Shown: positions 7,648 to 10,183 of the stretch, one piece after another | Position numbering within the stretch: position 1 is the stretch's first letter | How the letters are laid out: each line of letters opens with the position of its first letter | NCBI GenBank assembly: GCA_003165615.1 | Contig: PLWR01000730.1 | Location: 814-10,996, forward strand | Reading direction: 5' to 3' | DNA length: 10,183 bases | Source: Acidobacteriota bacterium | GTDB taxonomy: Bacteria > Acidobacteriota > Terriglobia > UBA7540 | Notes under the pieces: model-generated | The model's input: the letters and a program-made list of their open reading frames with translations, nothing else | What the model was told of the DNA's origin: nothing | The model's database searches: none | Program-made: the position numbers and the translations under genes

Positions 7648-10029
7648 TCATTGCGCTGGTCCGAAGGTCACCGACCAAGGGGCCGTTTTCTTTGCGAAGT
7701 TCAATTGTAGATAAACAATCTTTCCTTCCGCAGGGTGGCTTTCCTCCCGATACTCGCCGGAAGCTGAAAGAATTTTGCATCCGGATGGGACGAATACGAC
7801 GACGTGCCCGTCCGCCCCAGGATGTCGCTCCGCTACTCCCGAAAGCGTTCCCGTGGAGGAGTTATATTGCACGTCGTGGAGTTCCACCCCGCCCTGGGTC
7901 AGGTGCATGTCGGTGGAAAGCACCCAGGGATGAAGCGGGACTTCGCGAATCACGTAAGTCTCCCCCTTCCGTGCCCCCACCAGCAATTTTGTGCTTGTAC
8001 GGAACTCTCCCAGGGAAACCTGGTCCCAGAAGCGGAACACGAGATAACTACGGTTCTCGTCCAGACCTAACTGCGAGAACCGGATGTCGTAGCTCTTGTC
8101 CTGATCATCCCAGTTCTGCAACATCAGCACGTGCCACTGATCCCAATCGGTTTTCACCTTGAGGTCATAGACCTCCGGGGTAGTGTGAGTAAAAAGATCG
8201 ATGGGGCGGCCAGCCTGGCCATAAGGTGGAAGGACCAGCGTCAGTAAGTGGACCCGGGCCGGGTCAAGGTCTTTCACATTCTCGCCCAGCGTCACAAACC
8301 CTCCCGAAGTCACTTCGAGTTGCAGCCGCATGCGCACTTCGTCGAGGATTGCAGAATCAGGCCCGATAGGGCCGGATCCATAGTTATGAACATAGTCACG
8401 CCCGCCCACATAGATCGGATCAGGGTCGTTGATCCAGAATCGCTGGTGGAGCATATAATTGGCAGCCATTTGTCGGGCTATCTCCTTCAGACCGGGGAAG
8501 TCTCCGACGGCAAACATGTCGTTACCAACGCGTACCCGATCGGCCAGGCCCAGATAAGTAAAATAGGGACCGCAGCAGAATTTGTGGATGAAAGTATCCG
8601 GGCCCACGGCATCCCGAATCGCCTTCAATCCCTCCCGGATGTCTTCAAATCCCCTGACTTTTGTGGGGTCATGCAAGGGGCCTTGCGCCGGGCCTCCGTC
8701 AAAATCGGTCCACACCCATTTGGCGCCGATAGGATTCGCCCGATGGAAAAGATCAAACACCCACTTCTGGGCGGCAGGATCGGTGAAATCAATCGGCATC
8801 CCAAAATCCATCCGGCTCCGGTCTCCTCTGATCAGCCACGGCACATTCTTCCTGGCGAGCGATGACTCCCACGCCGCGTAGGCATAGTTGGCGCCGAACG
8901 TGCATCCAAACCCCAGATTATGGTACTCGCGGCAGAGCCATTCGAGTCCCTGAGGAAACAGCTCCTGGTCCACTTCATCCTCTCCATAACCCAGCGCGTC
9001 TCCTGAATCCCCATATCCGTGACGTTGTTTTTGCCATTCCCCTAGGGAATCGAATGTAATGCCATATTCATAAAGAACTGACTTACGTAATATCTTAGCC
9101 TGTTCCAGCAAATCCTCCGACGAAGCCTTGTCTCCAAAGGCATACCACACGTCAAAATAGCCTGTCCGGGTATCGCGGTTGAACTGCGGATGAACGGACT
9201 CCACCCCGGCGTCCGCCCAATCTTCGAGCATCTGAAGGGGATCGTGCCCGAAGGTCAAGAGGGCGCTTTCCGTTCGCAACTCCTGGTCTTTCGGTTGAAA
9301 GCCATGGTAATGGGCTACCGCCTCAATCCCGATGTCATGGGGACCCAGGTATTGGGAAATCACTGACGTGCGGGCGCGGTAAAAGGAATAAAAGCCCACT
9401 TGCATTGTTTCCTGTGTTTTGGAATCGTACCAGGCGGAAAGGTTAGCGCTGTCCCATTGCCTCATCCCGAGATCCCAGGTGCCTGTGCCTCCCCCCGCCT
9501 CGCCGCTGTTGACGTAAACGCGGGATTTGAAGGCTTCGGGAACACGCAGGTTGGCCTTCAGGAGATTGAAATCCCCCAGTGCATAGTCACCACGGGGTAC
9601 AAATGCGGTTATGCTCACCCAGGGTTTGCCCCTGTAAAGACTAAGCTCATACCGGAGGCTGGGGGTGTGATCGCGGAAGAGGTAACGGGCGACCAGTTTT
9701 TCGCCATGACCAAGCTGGTCCGCAAAGTCTTCGCGCTTGATCTCGACTCTTTCCAGATCGCTACTGGATATTGTCCGGCCGTTCACTTGGAAGCTCGGGC
9801 CGGCGTTGTGCAGCAGGAAGGCTTGGCCGGAAAGGTCTTCCACATCGAACAATCCGCTGGAGGTATTGAAGGATATTCGGATCAGGCCGTTCTCAAGCTG
9901 CACCTTGTCTTCCGCCCGCGCGGGTAGGCTAAATAAGACTACCCCGATGACACAAGCCAAAAGAAGACGGGCCTTACGGCTCGCAGCTGGACGGGAAGAG
10001 TCTTTCCACAGCGGTTTCTTCGTGGGCAT
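7648..10029 (-). CDS. Secreted alpha-galactosidase-like glycoside hydrolase (clan GH-D fold)
   Basis: This 793-residue protein is probably exported. A basic N-terminus is followed by a hydrophobic core (21-36) and an ARA/ED signal-peptidase I site after Ala39. The layout fits clan GH-D enzymes (GH27/GH36): an N-terminal beta-sandwich (about 40-265), a TIM barrel (about 285-600) and a C-terminal beta domain (about 615-793). In the barrel, FDSLGEWQ (326-333), FPQGLEWL (358-365), SSLARKNVPWLIRGD (389-403) and DFTDPAAQKWV (414-424) match the order of GH36 landmarks. WVWTDFDGG (438-446) falls at the nucleophile strand, with Asp442 as candidate. FCCGPYFTYLGLADRVRVGNDM (484-505) parallels the GH36 CG..-GLVD.MRIG.D segment, with Asp504 as candidate acid/base. 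Near the end, HPWVLSTDMHLTQGGVEL (700-717) resembles a motif seen after such barrels. It would act outside the cytoplasm on alpha-galactosides or a related glycoside. The family assignment rests on motif recognition only. GGAG lies 5 bases before the ATG at 10029. Confidence 0.72.
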   Translation of the reverse strand: MPTKKPLWKDSSRPAASRKARLLLACVIGVVLFSLPARAEDKVQLENGLIRISFNTSSGLFDVEDLSGQAFLLHNAGPSFQVNGRTISSSDLERVEIKREDFADQLGHGEKLVARYLFRDHTPSLRYELSLYRGKPWVSITAFVPRGDYALGDFNLLKANLRVPEAFKSRVYVNSGEAGGGTGTWDLGMRQWDSANLSAWYDSKTQETMQVGFYSFYRARTSVISQYLGPHDIGIEAVAHYHGFQPKDQELRTESALLTFGHDPLQMLEDWADAGVESVHPQFNRDTRTGYFDVWYAFGDKASSEDLLEQAKILRKSVLYEYGITFDSLGEWQKQRHGYGDSGDALGYGEDEVDQELFPQGLEWLCREYHNLGFGCTFGANYAYAAWESSLARKNVPWLIRGDRSRMDFGMPIDFTDPAAQKWVFDLFHRANPIGAKWVWTDFDGGPAQGPLHDPTKVRGFEDIREGLKAIRDAVGPDTFIHKFCCGPYFTYLGLADRVRVGNDMFAVGDFPGLKEIARQMAANYMLHQRFWINDPDPIYVGGRDYVHNYGSGPIGPDSAILDEVRMRLQLEVTSGGFVTLGENVKDLDPARVHLLTLVLPPYGQAGRPIDLFTHTTPEVYDLKVKTDWDQWHVLMLQNWDDQDKSYDIRFSQLGLDENRSYLVFRFWDQVSLGEFRTSTKLLVGARKGETYVIREVPLHPWVLSTDMHLTQGGVELHDVQYNSSTGTLSGVAERHPGADGHVVVFVPSGCKILSASGEYREESHPAEGKIVYLQLNFAKKTAPWSVTFGPAQ

Positions 10030-10034
10030 ATTTA

Positions 10035-10038
10035 CTCC
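10035..10038 (-). promoter_or_regulatory. Ribosome binding site of the secreted hydrolase gene
   Basis: On the minus strand GGAG is followed by TAAAT and then ATG 10029, a 5-base spacing that supports this start. The 154 bases from 10030 to the window edge show no clear -35/-10 pair and no gene I can support. Confidence 0.5.
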
Positions 10039-10183
10039 AGAATAAGATGGTCTTCTTCGTCATGCTCCCCACCTTCGGAACCTCTGCATCATGAGAAGCT
10101 CTCTCCTTCTTTGACCGCACGGTGGCGCGCCCTCGCCAGGACTCCGCCATCGGATTCTAGGGCTGGTCGTATTTCATGATGAG

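Noticed and set aside
7475..7714. A 79-codon plus-strand open frame in the gap and the end of the hydrolase gene
   Set aside because: It overlaps the 3' end of the hydrolase coding region, and its translation includes CHPEPRR, a typical spurious product of the GTCATCCTGAGC-type repeat. No family resemblance was seen.
9943..9960. Possible lipoprotein cysteine (LLAC, Cys26) in the hydrolase signal peptide
   Set aside because: The cysteine lies at the beginning of the hydrophobic core, not at its end, and a good signal-peptidase I site (ARA before ED) follows. Secretion is preferred to lipid anchoring.
9979..10152. A roughly 57-codon minus-strand frame starting at ATGGCGGAG and overlapping the start of the hydrolase gene
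   Set aside because: It runs through the hydrolase start in another frame, has a poor upstream ribosome site and no recognisable protein features.
10157..10183. Eight codons ending in TAG on the minus strand at the right edge (LIMKYDQP), possibly the tail of an upstream gene
   Set aside because: Too short to support a coding call. It could equally be noncoding sequence upstream of the hydrolase gene.

Overview
The window is about 10.2 kb of moderately GC-rich bacterial DNA with normal coding density. It holds seven protein genes, one of them cut by the left edge. I found no rRNA, tRNA, CRISPR array, insertion sequence or phage gene. The gene content (an S9-type alpha/beta hydrolase, a secreted glycoside hydrolase, a sugar-porter MFS transporter, an FGGY kinase) suggests a free-living saccharolytic heterotroph. 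One intergenic segment carries a GTCATCCTGAGC-like stretch of the kind scattered through many Acidobacteriota genomes. An acidobacterial origin is therefore my best guess, but it is inference and not demonstrated.

Layout. Plus strand, left part: the 3' end of an S9/alpha-beta hydrolase gene (1-308); a GlpD-family FAD-dependent (glycerol-)3-phosphate dehydrogenase (420-2129); an APC-superfamily amino acid/polyamine permease resembling PuuP (2185-3576). Minus strand, read right to left: a secreted 793-residue protein resembling clan GH-D alpha-galactosidases (10029-7648); an ornithine cyclodeaminase/mu-crystallin family NAD(P)-dependent enzyme (7435-6437); a sugar-porter-type MFS transporter (6426-5056); an FGGY carbohydrate kinase (5059-3587). 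The two strands converge, with only 10 bases between the permease and kinase stop codons.

How the genes may work together. The cyclodeaminase-family gene, the MFS gene and the kinase form a tight transcription unit: a 10-base gap, then a 4-base ATGA stop/start overlap. The secreted hydrolase lies 212 bases upstream in the same direction. The simplest reading is a catabolic module: the exported enzyme frees a sugar or sugar derivative from a glycoside, the MFS protein imports it, and the kinase phosphorylates it. The cyclodeaminase-family enzyme is the odd member. It appears to lack the aspartate used by true ornithine cyclodeaminase, so its reaction is open. The GlpD-like dehydrogenase could belong to the same or a separate polyol-phosphate route, as in the eryA/eryB (FGGY kinase plus GlpD-like dehydrogenase) erythritol pathway, but its opposite orientation leaves this unproven.

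Intergenic regions are short, and none longer than 300 bases lacks a gene. The most structured is 7436-7647, which contains a perfect 9-base inverted repeat and repeat-like sequence. No convincing sigma-70 promoter or intrinsic terminator was seen.
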